Source: Pseudoruegeria sp. SHC-113 (lineage in GTDB: Bacteria > Pseudomonadota > Alphaproteobacteria > Rhodobacterales > Rhodobacteraceae). Taken from it: a DNA stretch of 64,000 nt. Positions 51,773 through 59,815 of this stretch are shown one piece after another. The stretch spans positions 496,001 to 560,000 of the forward strand of contig NZ_JAHUBR010000001.1 in assembly GCF_025376885.1 (NCBI RefSeq), read 5' to 3'. The notes below the pieces were generated by a model. That model was not told the DNA's origin. It was given only the letters and a program-made list of their open reading frames with translations, and did no database searches. The stretch's first letter is position 1, and every line of letters starts with the position of its first letter. Position numbers and translations under genes: made by a program.

Positions 51773-52240
51773 TCACTGTCCGATGAGTACCCAGAGCGTG
51801 TGGGCCGCCATGTAGATCACGATCACGGAGCCGATGGTATAGAACGTGGCGCGGACCTCGTGCGACTTGCTGGTGGCATAGGCCCAGAAGTGCATGGCCC
51901 GGGCGACGACGAATCCATAGAGCAGCCCCTGCGCAAGCCCGAGAGCCGGATCCGTTGCTACGAACAAAAGCCCCGCCGCCCAGAAAGCTGGGATGTTTTC
52001 AAGGTCGTTTCGATGCAGACGCCGGGAGCGGTCGACGTAGTCGTTGACTTCAAGCTGGGAGGGCGCGGGTGCCCGGTTGATCAAACCTGCGCGCAAGTCT
52101 TCCGGGCTGGCGTAACCAGCCCCGATCCGAAGCATCCGGTAGACCGTCATCCAGCCCTGTCCCATGACCTTGAGCACCATCAGGGCCGCCGCGATTGCGT
52201 AGGTCGTGAAGACCGGGTTCTCGAAGGTGAATTGCGACAT
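51773..52240 (-). CDS. MAPEG-family (microsomal glutathione transferase-like) membrane protein
   Basis: A 155-residue protein with four membrane helices. EVNDYVDRSRRLHRNDLENIP is the MGST1-type signature where glutathione binds. Eukaryotic relatives conjugate glutathione to hydrophobic electrophiles; a detoxification role is likely. It is divergent from a TetR regulator, with two palindromic operators between, so it is probably TetR-repressed and induced by a small molecule. Confidence 0.85.
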   Translation of the reverse strand: MSQFTFENPVFTTYAIAAALMVLKVMGQGWMTVYRMLRIGAGYASPEDLRAGLINRAPAPSQLEVNDYVDRSRRLHRNDLENIPAFWAAGLLFVATDPALGLAQGLLYGFVVARAMHFWAYATSKSHEVRATFYTIGSVIVIYMAAHTLWVLIGQ

Positions 52241-52300
52241 GGCCGTGCCTCCTTGGTGGTGGCCCTAAGCGCATCCGCCTGCGTTCCACCCCTCTTTACT

Positions 52301-52311
52301 TACCAATGGTA
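52301..52311. promoter_or_regulatory. TetR operator 1
   Basis: TACCAATGGTA is a perfect palindrome around a central base. It shares its core with the second site, and its centre (52306) is 23 bp from that of the second (52329). It lies between the divergent MAPEG and tetR genes. Confidence 0.65.
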
Positions 52312-52320
52312 GGCGTTGTA

Positions 52321-52337
52321 GCTTACCATTGGTAAGC
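52321..52337. promoter_or_regulatory. TetR operator 2
   Basis: GCTTACCATTGGTAAGC is a perfect 17-base palindrome around a central T, an extended version of operator 1. It ends 16 bases before the tetR start codon, so binding there should repress tetR itself. Confidence 0.7.
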
Positions 52338-52353
52338 CGTCAAGGAGCACTCC

Positions 52354-52941
52354 ATGCCCAGAGAGAACACCAAAGCCCTTATTCTGGAGGTCGCGGGGGA
52401 ATTGCTCGCATCCGGGGGGATTTCGGCGGTGTCTTTCGATGCGATTGCCACGCGGCTTGGCCGGTCCAAACAGGCCGTCCTCTACTGGTACCCCAATAAA
52501 CATGCGCTCCTCGGAGCAATGTTCCTGCCTGCGCTGAAGGCCGAAGCCGAGACGGCAACGGCAGCTTTGGCTCACTGCGAAACCGAGGCTGAGGCGATTG
52601 CCGCTTTTGTCTCCTCGATCCTGCGGTTTCACATGGGTGATCTGGACCGGTTCCGCATGATGTACCTACTGCCGCAGACACAGCGCCACGCCGGAGGTGA
52701 ACCACCGGCCGGCGCCCTGCTGGATGAGGTGCATCCAGTGACCGACGCCATGTATGCGGCGCTGGCGGCTCGGCTCGGGGGCGATCCCATCAGCGCGCGG
52801 CAGAAAGCCTTTGCGATCCATTCGGCCGTATTGGGCGTGGCGCTGATGTTCGGTCTGGCCGACAGCCTCGGCGACCCGCTCAAACACGGGGCGGAGGAAG
52901 CTGCTCGGGCGCTCATCGAGTCGTTTGGGGCGTCCCTGTAG
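52354..52941 (+). CDS. TetR-family transcriptional regulator
   Basis: A 195-residue TetR regulator. The N-terminal HTH (residues about 7-53) includes SFDAIATRLGRSKQAVLYWY and NKHALLGAM. The C-terminal ligand domain is helical and not assignable. CAAGGAGCAC precedes the ATG. Two palindromes in the upstream region are the likely operators for self-repression and control of the divergent MAPEG gene. Confidence 0.9.
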   Translation: MPRENTKALILEVAGELLASGGISAVSFDAIATRLGRSKQAVLYWYPNKHALLGAMFLPALKAEAETATAALAHCETEAEAIAAFVSSILRFHMGDLDRFRMMYLLPQTQRHAGGEPPAGALLDEVHPVTDAMYAALAARLGGDPISARQKAFAIHSAVLGVALMFGLADSLGDPLKHGAEEAARALIESFGASL

Positions 52942-52956
52942 AAGGGGGCAAACCGG

Positions 52957-52986
52957 CAAAGAAAAAGCCGCCCGTTGGGCGGCTTT
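52957..52986 (-). terminator. Terminator of the D-amino-acid transaminase unit
   Basis: On the minus strand AAAGCCGCCC-AAC-GGGCGGCTTT (plus 52964-52986) is followed by TTCTTTG. The perfect 10-bp stem and T-run make a strong intrinsic terminator for dat; it may also serve tetR from the other side. Confidence 0.8.
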
Positions 52987-53011
52987 GTCGTTTCGAGGGA
53001 AGGCAGTCGCC

Positions 53012-53875
53012 TCAGACAGCGGCCTTGCGGCTTTCGTCCAGATAGATTTCGCGCAGGCGTTTGGCGACGGGGCCCGGCGTGCCTGCCCCCAGCGCCTTGC
53101 CGTCGATCTCCACGACTGGCATCACGAAGGTAGAGGCTGAGGTGATGAAGGCCTCGTCGGCTTCCTGCGCTTCTGCGATAGTGAAGGGGCGTTCTTCCAC
53201 CACCATCTGGGCTTCCTCGGCAAACTTCAGCACGGCGGCGCGGGTGATGCCGTGCAGGATGTCGTTGGAGAGCTGGCGGGTGATGATCTTGCCGCCCTTC
53301 ACGATATAGGCGTTGTTGGAGGTGCCTTCGGTGACGGCACCATCTTCCACCATCCACGCATCATCGCAGCCGGCCTTCTTGGCCATCATCTTGCCCATGG
53401 AGGGGTAGAGCAGCTGCACGGTTTTGATGTCACGGCGGCCCCAGCGGATGTCCTCGATGGAGATGACTTTGAGGCCCTTTTCGGCAGCGGGCGAGTTGGC
53501 AAGGCCCGGCTTGTTCTGGGTAAACAGCACGATGGTGGAGGGCACTTTGGCCGGATCCGGGAAGGCGAAATCGCGATCTTCCGGCGCGCCACGGGTGATC
53601 TGCAGGTAGATCATGCCCTCTTCGATGCCGTTCAGGCGCACCAGTTCGCGGTGGACCTCCAGCAGCTCTTCCGTGGTGATCGGCGCGGCCATGTCCAGCT
53701 CGGTGAGCGACCGCTCCAGCCGCTTGGCGTGGCCAGCGAAATCGATCAGCTTGCCGTCGAGCACGCTGGTCACTTCATAGACGCCATCGGCCATCAGGAA
53801 GCCCCGGTCGAAGATCGACACTTTGGCTTCGGTTTCGGGCAGGTATTCGCCATTCACGTAAACGGTGCGGGTCAT
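53012..53875 (-). CDS. dat: D-amino-acid transaminase
   Basis: A 287-residue fold-IV PLP aminotransferase. VYVNGEYLPETEAKVSIFDRG at the N-terminus, the PLP Lys probably in IKTVQLLYPSMGKMMAK, then EGTSNNAYIV and GITRAAVL match D-amino-acid transaminases rather than branched-chain ones. It moves the amino group of D-amino acids to 2-oxoglutarate, giving D-glutamate. In this cluster D-glutamate can be passed to DgcN and DgcA. AGGAGCCACAG precedes the ATG. Confidence 0.85.
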   Translation of the reverse strand: MTRTVYVNGEYLPETEAKVSIFDRGFLMADGVYEVTSVLDGKLIDFAGHAKRLERSLTELDMAAPITTEELLEVHRELVRLNGIEEGMIYLQITRGAPEDRDFAFPDPAKVPSTIVLFTQNKPGLANSPAAEKGLKVISIEDIRWGRRDIKTVQLLYPSMGKMMAKKAGCDDAWMVEDGAVTEGTSNNAYIVKGGKIITRQLSNDILHGITRAAVLKFAEEAQMVVEERPFTIAEAQEADEAFITSASTFVMPVVEIDGKALGAGTPGPVAKRLREIYLDESRKAAV

Positions 53876-53962
53876 CTGTGGCTCCTGAAGATCGTGTTGG
53901 AATGTCTGTGGGGGGAAGTCCGGTGTTCGTCAAGCCATCGCTTGGCCGCAGGGCGCGTTGCT

Positions 53963-54025
53963 GGCCCGCCGCGCAAGCGGTGGGCCCGCGTCCGCCCGCC
54001 CCACGGCGGGCGCGTTTCCGCGCCC
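53963..54025. repeat. Two adjacent G+C palindromes (REP-like) between dgcA and dat
   Basis: GGCCCGCCG (53963-53971) pairs with CGGTGGGCC (53978-53986), and GGGCGCG (54008-54014) pairs with CGCGCCC (54019-54025) around a four-base loop (GAAA on the minus strand). No T-run follows. I recall similar G+C arrays between Rhodobacteraceae genes. They may stabilise the dgcA mRNA end. Confidence 0.5.
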
Positions 54026-54047
54026 ACCCGGGCGGCCGCTTTGCGCT

Positions 54048-55013
54048 CTACCCCCAGAGCGCGGCCACGGGCGGGTGCACCCCGGCGGCGTCGAATTGCA
54101 ATGCGTTGGGGCGGTCCTCGGCCAGAAGCAGTGGCCCGTCCAGATCCGTGATCATCGCCCCCTGCGCCACTAGCGTGGCCGGGGCCATGGCGAGCGAAGA
54201 GCCGACCATGCAGCCGACCATGATCCGGTAGCCTTCGGCCACGGCGGTATCGCGCAGGGCGAGCGCTTCTGTCAGCCCGCCTGTTTTGTCGATCTTGATG
54301 TTGATCACATCGTATTTGCCCTTCAGAGCGGGCAGCGAGGCGCGATCATGGCAGCTTTCATCGGCACACACTGGCACCGGACGTTCCATGCCGATCAGGG
54401 CGTCATCCTCACCGGCGGGCAGGGGCTGCTCAACCAGCGCCACGCCGAGGCGCAGCAGATGCGGGGCGAGATCGGCGTAAACTTCGGCCGACCAGCCCTC
54501 GTTGGCATCCACGATGATGCGGGATTTCGGCGCACCGGCGCGCACCGCTTCAAGGCGGGGCATGTCATCAGGCGTGCCGAGCTTGATCTTCAGGAGCGGG
54601 CGGAAGGCGTGTTTGGCCGCGGAGGCGCGCATCTTCTCGGGCGTGTCGAGCGAAAGCGTGTAGGCCGTGATCTCAGGGCCGGGCGCGGGCAGGCCCGCCA
54701 GATCCCAGGCCCGTTTGCCGGCCTGTTTGGCCTCCAGATCCCAAAGCGCGCAGTCCACGGCATTGCGGGCCGCACCTGCGGGCAGGGCGCTTTGCAGCGC
54801 GGCGCGGGTGATCCCTTCGGGCAGGGCGAGGATTTCTTCCGTCACGCTGTCGAGTGTTTCGTTGTAGCGGGCATAGGGCACGCATTCGCCCCGGCCCGTG
54901 TGGCCGCAGCGCGTGACCGAAACGGTGAGCACACGGGCCTCGGTGCGTGAGCCGCGCGAAATGGTGAAGGCCTCGGCCAGTTTGAACGTGTCGGGGCTGA
55001 CGGTGATGGTCAT
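54048..55013 (-). CDS. dgcA: Dipeptide-epimerase-like enolase-superfamily enzyme, probable N-acetyl-D-glutamate racemase DgcA
   Basis: A 321-residue enolase-superfamily enzyme. Catalytic pieces visible: LKIKLG (first Lys pair), VDANEGW, VEQPLP and CADESCHD (metal acids) and NIKIDKTGG (second Lys). Sequence alone says L-Ala-D/L-Glu epimerase type, but the neighbour is a DgcN homologue; in the DgcN-DgcA pathway this family member racemises N-acetyl-D-glutamate to N-acetyl-L-glutamate. The DgcA call therefore rests on synteny. Confidence 0.78.
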   Translation of the reverse strand: MTITVSPDTFKLAEAFTISRGSRTEARVLTVSVTRCGHTGRGECVPYARYNETLDSVTEEILALPEGITRAALQSALPAGAARNAVDCALWDLEAKQAGKRAWDLAGLPAPGPEITAYTLSLDTPEKMRASAAKHAFRPLLKIKLGTPDDMPRLEAVRAGAPKSRIIVDANEGWSAEVYADLAPHLLRLGVALVEQPLPAGEDDALIGMERPVPVCADESCHDRASLPALKGKYDVINIKIDKTGGLTEALALRDTAVAEGYRIMVGCMVGSSLAMAPATLVAQGAMITDLDGPLLLAEDRPNALQFDAAGVHPPVAALWG

Positions 55014-55040
55014 CTTGCGTGGCCTCTCCCAGCGAGCAGT

Positions 55041-55103
55041 CGAAAAAGAACCGGGCGCGAGCCACCGTTTCCTTGCAGCGGAAAAACAGCAGATCGCGCC
55101 CGG
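55041..55103 (-). terminator. Intercistronic terminator/attenuator between dgcN and dgcA
   Basis: On the minus strand CCGGGCGCGA (plus 55094-55103) pairs perfectly with TCGCGCCCGG (plus 55051-55060) and is followed by TTCTTTTTCG. It lies 15 bases after the dgcN stop. The 33-base loop is long for a simple terminator, so a regulated leader is possible. Confidence 0.6.
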
Positions 55104-55118
55104 AGGTGCAACAGGGGC

Positions 55119-56120
55119 CTAGACCGCCGCGAGAGCGTCTACAAGACGCCCGGCGCCATGCCGGTAGGGGTCGACGGTGGGCAGGCCCATTTGTGCCTCG
55201 ACTTTCGCGAGGTATGCGCGGGCGTCTTCTTCGTTCAGGTGCTGGGTGTTGACGGAGATCCCGACAACCTGACAGGCCGGGTTGGCCACGCGGGCCATGG
55301 CCAGCGCGGTGTCGCGCAGGTCTTCGAGGCTGGGCAGGCTGTAGCCCGGCAGGCCGCGCATATGGGTGCGGGTCGGCTCGTGGCAGAGGATCAGCGCATC
55401 GGGCTGCCCGCCATGCACCAGCGCCATCGTCACGCCGGAGTAGGAGACGTGGAACAGCGAACCCTGACCCTCGATCAGATCCCAGTGATCTTCGTCGTTG
55501 TCGGGTGTCAGGTATTCGATGGAGCCCGCCATGAAATCGGCGATCACCGCGTCCAGCGGCACGCCGTGGCCGGTGATCAGGATGCCCGTCTGCCCGGTGG
55601 CACGGAAGGTGGATTTCATGCCGCGCGCCTGCATTTCGGCGTCCATCGCCATGGCGGTGTACATCTTGCCCACGGAGCAATCGGTGCCCACGGCAAGGCA
55701 GCGCTTGCCGGTACGTTTCACGCCATTGGCGATCGGATAGCCGACGGTGGGCACGCGCACGTCATGCAGGGTGCCGCCATGGGTTTGGGCGGCGGCCACA
55801 AGGTCGCCCTCGTCGCGCAGCAGGTTGTGCAGGCCGGAGGCCAGATCGTAGCCCATCTCCAGCGCCGCGATCAGCACTTCTTTCCACGCCTGCGAGATGA
55901 TCCCGCCGCGGTTGGCCACGCCGATCACCAGCGTCTTCGCACCGGCTTCCTTGGCTTCGGCAAGCGTCATGTCGGTCAGGCCCAGATCGGCACCACAGCC
56001 GGGCAGTCGGATCTGGCCCACGGCGTTCTCCGGTCGCCAGTCGCGGATGCCGATGGCAACTTTGGCGGCGAGTTGATCCGGCGCATCGCCGAGGAACAGC
56101 AGGTAAGGGGTTTCGATCAT
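55119..56120 (-). CDS. dgcN: D-glutamate N-acetyltransferase DgcN (DUF1611 family)
   Basis: A 333-residue DUF1611 protein. It has a Rossmann-like N-terminal half (PYLLFLGDAPDQLAAKVAIG, KTLVIGVANRGG) and a P-loop-like C-terminal half (AVGTDCSVGKMYTAMAM, then GQTGILITGHGVPLDAV, EGQGSLFHVSYSG, LCHEPTR). Family members named DgcN acetylate D-glutamate in marine Proteobacteria. With DgcA and a D-amino-acid transaminase it forms a route from D-amino acids to L-glutamate. Divergent from mcl1 with a 318-base regulatory gap. Confidence 0.85.
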   Translation of the reverse strand: MIETPYLLFLGDAPDQLAAKVAIGIRDWRPENAVGQIRLPGCGADLGLTDMTLAEAKEAGAKTLVIGVANRGGIISQAWKEVLIAALEMGYDLASGLHNLLRDEGDLVAAAQTHGGTLHDVRVPTVGYPIANGVKRTGKRCLAVGTDCSVGKMYTAMAMDAEMQARGMKSTFRATGQTGILITGHGVPLDAVIADFMAGSIEYLTPDNDEDHWDLIEGQGSLFHVSYSGVTMALVHGGQPDALILCHEPTRTHMRGLPGYSLPSLEDLRDTALAMARVANPACQVVGISVNTQHLNEEDARAYLAKVEAQMGLPTVDPYRHGAGRLVDALAAV

Positions 56121-56321
56121 GGCAGCCTCTTGTCTTTTGTGTTGGTCCTTCGATACCGGGGCGGGCGGCGAAGGTGTGCCTCAATCGCGGCGCAAAACGT
56201 CGGGGAAGGGTGATGAAATTGCGCTCTTTTCTAAAAATGTCGAAGAAAATTCGAATGATTACGAAATAGGCAGGATAAAAACGCCGTTTCGCTCAGGCTG
56301 TCGGCGGTTTGTCCCGCGTCC

Positions 56322-56338
56322 TTTCTGCAGTGCAGGAA
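56322..56338. promoter_or_regulatory. Palindrome 1 upstream of mcl1
   Basis: TTTCTGCAGTGCAGGAA is a near-perfect 17-base palindrome (one mismatched pair) centred on G56330, with core TGC-AGT-GCA. It is a candidate operator for a regulator of acyl-CoA or D-amino-acid metabolism; the protein is unknown. Confidence 0.4.
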
Positions 56339-56365
56339 TCATGCCGCAGGTGCGAAAAAGCCGTT

Positions 56366-56386
56366 GAATGCTGCGGCGCAATATTC
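56366..56386. promoter_or_regulatory. Palindrome 2 upstream of mcl1
   Basis: The 21 bases run GAAT...ATTC around the core TGCGGCGCA, so the core repeats the TGC-N3-GCA pattern of palindrome 1. Its end lies 53 bases before the mcl1 start codon. Confidence 0.38.
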
Positions 56387-56438
56387 TACCAAAACCAAAA
56401 CGTGAAATGTAACTTCATTACCCAAGCGAGGTTTGCCG

Positions 56439-57398
56439 ATGAGCTTCCGCCTGCAACCCACTCCGCCCGCGCGCCCCAACCGTTGCCAGCTCTTCGGGCC
56501 CGGCTCCAACACCAAGCTTTTTGCCAAGATGGCGGCCTCGGCGGCGGATGTGATCAACCTTGATCTGGAAGATTCGGTCGCGCCCTCCGACAAGGACATC
56601 GCCCGCGCCAATGTGATCGAGGCGATCAACACGGTGGATTGGGGTACCAAGACGCTTTCGGTGCGCATTAACAGCCTTGATACGCCCTATTGGTATCGTG
56701 ACGTGGTGGATCTGCTGGAACAGTCCAGCGAGCGGCTGGATCAGATCATGATTCCCAAGGTCGGCTGCGCCGAGGACATCTACGCCGTGGACGCGCTCGT
56801 CACCGCCATCGAGCGCGCCAAGGGCCGCGAGAAGCGCGTGGCGTTTGAGGTGATCATCGAAAGCGCTGCCGGCATCGCCCATGTGGAAGCCATCGCTGCC
56901 GCCTCGCCCCGGCTTGAGGCCATGAGCCTTGGCGCAGCCGATTTCGCCGCCTCCATGGGCATGCAGACCACCGGCATCGGTGGCACCCAGGAGAATTATT
57001 ACATGCTGCGCGAGGGCCAGAAACATTGGTCCGATCCGTGGCACTGGGCGCAGGCCGCCATCGTCGCCGCCTGCCGTACCCACGGTATCCTGCCGGTCGA
57101 CGGCCCCTTCGGCGATTTTTCCGATGATGAGGGCTATATCGCGCAGGCCAAACGCTCTGCCACGCTGGGGATGGTGGGCAAATGGGCGATCCACCCCAAG
57201 CAGATTGCTCTGGCCAACGAGGTGTTCACACCTTCCGAGGAGGCCGTCGCCGAGGCGCGGGAGATCTTGGCGGCGATGGAAGCGGCCAAGGCCAGCGGCG
57301 CAGGCGCGACCGTCTACAAGGGCCGTCTGGTGGACATCGCCTCCATCAAACAGGCCGAGGTGATCGTGGCGCAGTCTGAGCTGATCGCCGGGATGTAA
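56439..57398 (+). CDS. mcl1: L-malyl-CoA/beta-methylmalyl-CoA lyase
   Basis: A 319-residue CitE-like lyase. RCQLFGPGSNTKLFAKMAAS at the N-terminus, INLDLEDSVAP (metal Asp/Glu), VRINSLDTPYW, EVIIESAAGI and GKWAIHPKQI are the family motifs; length and sequence match Rhodobacter Mcl1. It cleaves (2R,3S)-beta-methylmalyl-CoA to glyoxylate and propionyl-CoA, and forms or cleaves L-malyl-CoA, in the ethylmalonyl-CoA pathway. AAGCGAGG precedes the ATG; a strong terminator follows. Confidence 0.93.
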   Translation: MSFRLQPTPPARPNRCQLFGPGSNTKLFAKMAASAADVINLDLEDSVAPSDKDIARANVIEAINTVDWGTKTLSVRINSLDTPYWYRDVVDLLEQSSERLDQIMIPKVGCAEDIYAVDALVTAIERAKGREKRVAFEVIIESAAGIAHVEAIAAASPRLEAMSLGAADFAASMGMQTTGIGGTQENYYMLREGQKHWSDPWHWAQAAIVAACRTHGILPVDGPFGDFSDDEGYIAQAKRSATLGMVGKWAIHPKQIALANEVFTPSEEAVAEAREILAAMEAAKASGAGATVYKGRLVDIASIKQAEVIVAQSELIAGM

Positions 57399-57443
57399 CC
57401 CGTCTGGCCGGGGCCTTCGGGCCGCTGGTGCTTCAAAAACAGG

Positions 57444-57480
57444 CCGCGCCCGGCTCCTATGAGCGGGCGCGGTTTTGTTT
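57444..57480 (+). terminator. Intrinsic terminator of mcl1
   Basis: CCGCGCCCG (57444-57452) pairs with CGGGCGCGG (57464-57472), extended by CTC/GAG across a one-base bulge, and is followed by TTTTGTTT. It isolates mcl1 from accA. Confidence 0.85.
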
Positions 57481-57568
57481 CTGGGCAAGGCCGCCGTCGC
57501 TGCCGCAAAGCGTTGCAAATCGCTTGGCGCAGGGTCATATAGGCGCGTGAAGGCATCAGGAGCAGGCA

Positions 57569-58525
57569 ATGAGCAACTATCTTGAGTTCGAAAAACCGCT
57601 GGCCGATATCGAAGGCAAGGCGGAGGAGCTGCGCGCCATGGCGCGGGCGAACGACGAGATGGACGTGGAGCAGGAAGCGGCCGCACTCGACAAGAAGGCC
57701 GCCGACATGCTGGCCGAGCTCTACAAGGGGCTGACGCCCTGGCGCAAATGCCAGGTGGCGCGCCACCCCGACCGCCCCCATTGCGCCGACTACATCGAGG
57801 CGCTTTTCACCGAATACACGCCGCTCGCGGGCGACCGGAACTTCGCCGACGACCATGCCATCATGGGCGGCCTTGCCCGCCTTGGCGACACGCCGGTGGT
57901 GGTGATTGGTCACGAGAAGGGCAATGACACCAAGACCCGCATCGAGCGCAACTTCGGCATGGCGCGGCCCGAAGGCTACCGCAAGGCCATCCGCCTGATG
58001 GATCTGGCGGATCGGTTCGGCCTGCCGATCATCACGCTGGTGGACACCCCCGGTGCTTACCCGGGCCGTGGCGCGGAAGAACGCGGCCAGTCCGAGGCCA
58101 TCGCCCGCTCCACCGAGAAATGCCTGCAGGTGAAGGTGCCGCTGATCACGGTGGTGATCGGTGAGGGCGGCTCCGGCGGCGCCGTGGGCATCGCGGCAGG
58201 CAACAAGGTGCTGATGCTGGAGCATTCGATCTACTCGGTGATCTCGCCGGAGGGCTGCGCCTCGATCCTGTGGAAGGACGCCGAGAAGATGCGCGAGGCC
58301 GCCGAAGCGCTGCGCCTCACCGCGCAGGATCTGCAGAAGCTGGGCGTCTGTGATGACATCATCGCCGAGCCGCTGGGCGGCGCGCACCGCGATCGCGCCG
58401 GCACCATCGCGCGGGTTGGCAAGGCGCTGGAAGAACAGCTGCGCGTGCTGGGCAAGAAGAGCCCCGAGAAGCTCGTGAAAGAGCGCCGCCAGAAATTCCT
58501 CGACATGGGCAAGAAGGGCCTCTGA
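57569..58525 (+). CDS. accA: Acetyl-CoA carboxylase carboxyltransferase subunit alpha
   Basis: A 318-residue AccA: N-terminal helices ([20 protein letters not shown]), then the crotonase-like fold with [24 protein letters not shown] and [12 protein letters not shown], which bind carboxybiotin and form the oxyanion holes. With AccD it carboxylates acetyl-CoA to malonyl-CoA. It is monocistronic here, between the mcl1 terminator and a convergent membrane protein gene. Confidence 0.97.
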   Translation: MSNYLEFEKPLADIEGKAEELRAMARANDEMDVEQEAAALDKKAADMLAELYKGLTPWRKCQVARHPDRPHCADYIEALFTEYTPLAGDRNFADDHAIMGGLARLGDTPVVVIGHEKGNDTKTRIERNFGMARPEGYRKAIRLMDLADRFGLPIITLVDTPGAYPGRGAEERGQSEAIARSTEKCLQVKVPLITVVIGEGGSGGAVGIAAGNKVLMLEHSIYSVISPEGCASILWKDAEKMREAAEALRLTAQDLQKLGVCDDIIAEPLGGAHRDRAGTIARVGKALEEQLRVLGKKSPEKLVKERRQKFLDMGKKGL

Positions 58526-58541
58526 GGCCCGTCTTTCCGGA

Positions 58542-59801
58542 TCAGCTTTCGGCAGCTTCCGGCGGATCGGCCCCGATCCGCCCGATGGCGGCATTGGCCT
58601 GCATCACCAGCCGATCCAGCAGCGAGAAGAACACGTCGATCGCAAAGCCGAAGAGGAAGGCGATCGTCAGCAGGCCAAGCGAGATGCCCGAGACATCGAA
58701 CAGGGCGTCCGGCTCGCCCGACCAGAACCAAGCGATGGAGATCCCTGCGAAGGATCCCAGGAACACCCGCAGCAGGATGCGCACGGGGCCGGGATCGGGC
58801 AGGAACGGGTTCAGCAGGGCACGCATTGTGAACATCATCGCCCCGAGCGCGCCGTAGAGCGCGGGCAGCCACCAGCGGCTGAGGATGTCCACCTTGTTGC
58901 TGATGCCGAGCGCCAGCGCGTTTAGCCGCTGGCGGGAGTTCCCCAGCGCCTGCGGGCTGTCGGACTGGATATTGGCAAAGCATTTGATTGCCCGGATCAG
59001 CGAGTCGTGGTGCTGCACCGTGCGCCCGAACATCGTAATTACGGCGAGGCCCTCCGGACCTGCAGGATTGGCAAGGACTCGCACGTGATCAGCGCAGGGG
59101 GAGCGCGCCTGCGGCCCGACGGCGGGCTCCACCAAGGGCGCCTGCGGCAGCGAGGCGAGGCTTTGTTGTGGCACCGGCGTGCTGAAATAGGCCTTCGCCC
59201 TCAGATAGGCCGGCACCCATGGGTAAATACGTTGCGACTGCCTTTGCGCGTGCTGGATCAGGGTGCGTTCGCGCTCGTCGAGATCGCGCAGCTCGCGCAC
59301 TTTCTCGCGGAAGAAGACGCTCGTCGTGGCCGGGAAGCTGCCATCGGCCAGGGTCTGGGCGTCATGCTCCAGAATGCGCAGCACAACCTCATTTGTGATG
59401 GCCTCCTCCCGCGCCGACTGCAGGGCGCTCACCTGCGAGAGGATCACGCTGGCCTGTTGCTGCCAGACGGTCAGATAGCCGCAGACGAAGATCAGGAAGA
59501 AGGCCGCGATCACGAAGGCGATCTTCGTGGTGGCCGTCCGTTTGCCGCCGGAGGCCGGTTTCACGAAGGGGTTCCAACCGCTTTTCAGATCCACCAGCGA
59601 CACCGGCCGGATGCGCGCCACGGCGGCGTTCAGCGCCTTCTGAACCTCCACGACCTCGGGCGACCCCCACGAAAGCGCCTGTGCGGCATGGGCTTTCTGC
59701 AATGCCTCGAAAAGCTGCGTATCATTGAGCTTTCCCGTGTTGCGCCCGTAGGCGGCCACGAGGCCCGCGTCTTCCAGCAGTTCGGCAAGAGAGCTGTCCA
59801 T
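58542..59801 (-). CDS. Membrane protein of unknown function
   Basis: A 419-residue protein. Residues 1-90 are a helical cytoplasmic segment, then a membrane helix (about 94-114, KIAFVIAAFFLIFVCGYLTV), a roughly 190-residue extracytoplasmic region with coiled-coil character, and three C-terminal membrane helices (about 313-400). I do not recognise the family. The start MDSSLAELLEDAG has GGGAGCAGGCGG upstream. It lies 14 bases after the Cys-rich microprotein gene, so the two form an operon. Confidence 0.68.
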   Translation of the reverse strand: MDSSLAELLEDAGLVAAYGRNTGKLNDTQLFEALQKAHAAQALSWGSPEVVEVQKALNAAVARIRPVSLVDLKSGWNPFVKPASGGKRTATTKIAFVIAAFFLIFVCGYLTVWQQQASVILSQVSALQSAREEAITNEVVLRILEHDAQTLADGSFPATTSVFFREKVRELRDLDERERTLIQHAQRQSQRIYPWVPAYLRAKAYFSTPVPQQSLASLPQAPLVEPAVGPQARSPCADHVRVLANPAGPEGLAVITMFGRTVQHHDSLIRAIKCFANIQSDSPQALGNSRQRLNALALGISNKVDILSRWWLPALYGALGAMMFTMRALLNPFLPDPGPVRILLRVFLGSFAGISIAWFWSGEPDALFDVSGISLGLLTIAFLFGFAIDVFFSLLDRLVMQANAAIGRIGADPPEAAES

Positions 59802-59815
59802 CCGCCTGCTCCCGG

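Larger units (their letters stand above)
56121..56438. promoter_or_regulatory. Divergent regulatory region between dgcN and mcl1
   Basis: This 318-base gap is A+T-richer than its surroundings (for example 56215-56280) and must hold promoters for both directions. It contains two near-palindromes built on TGC-N3-GCA. No credible small gene is present. Confidence 0.6.
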
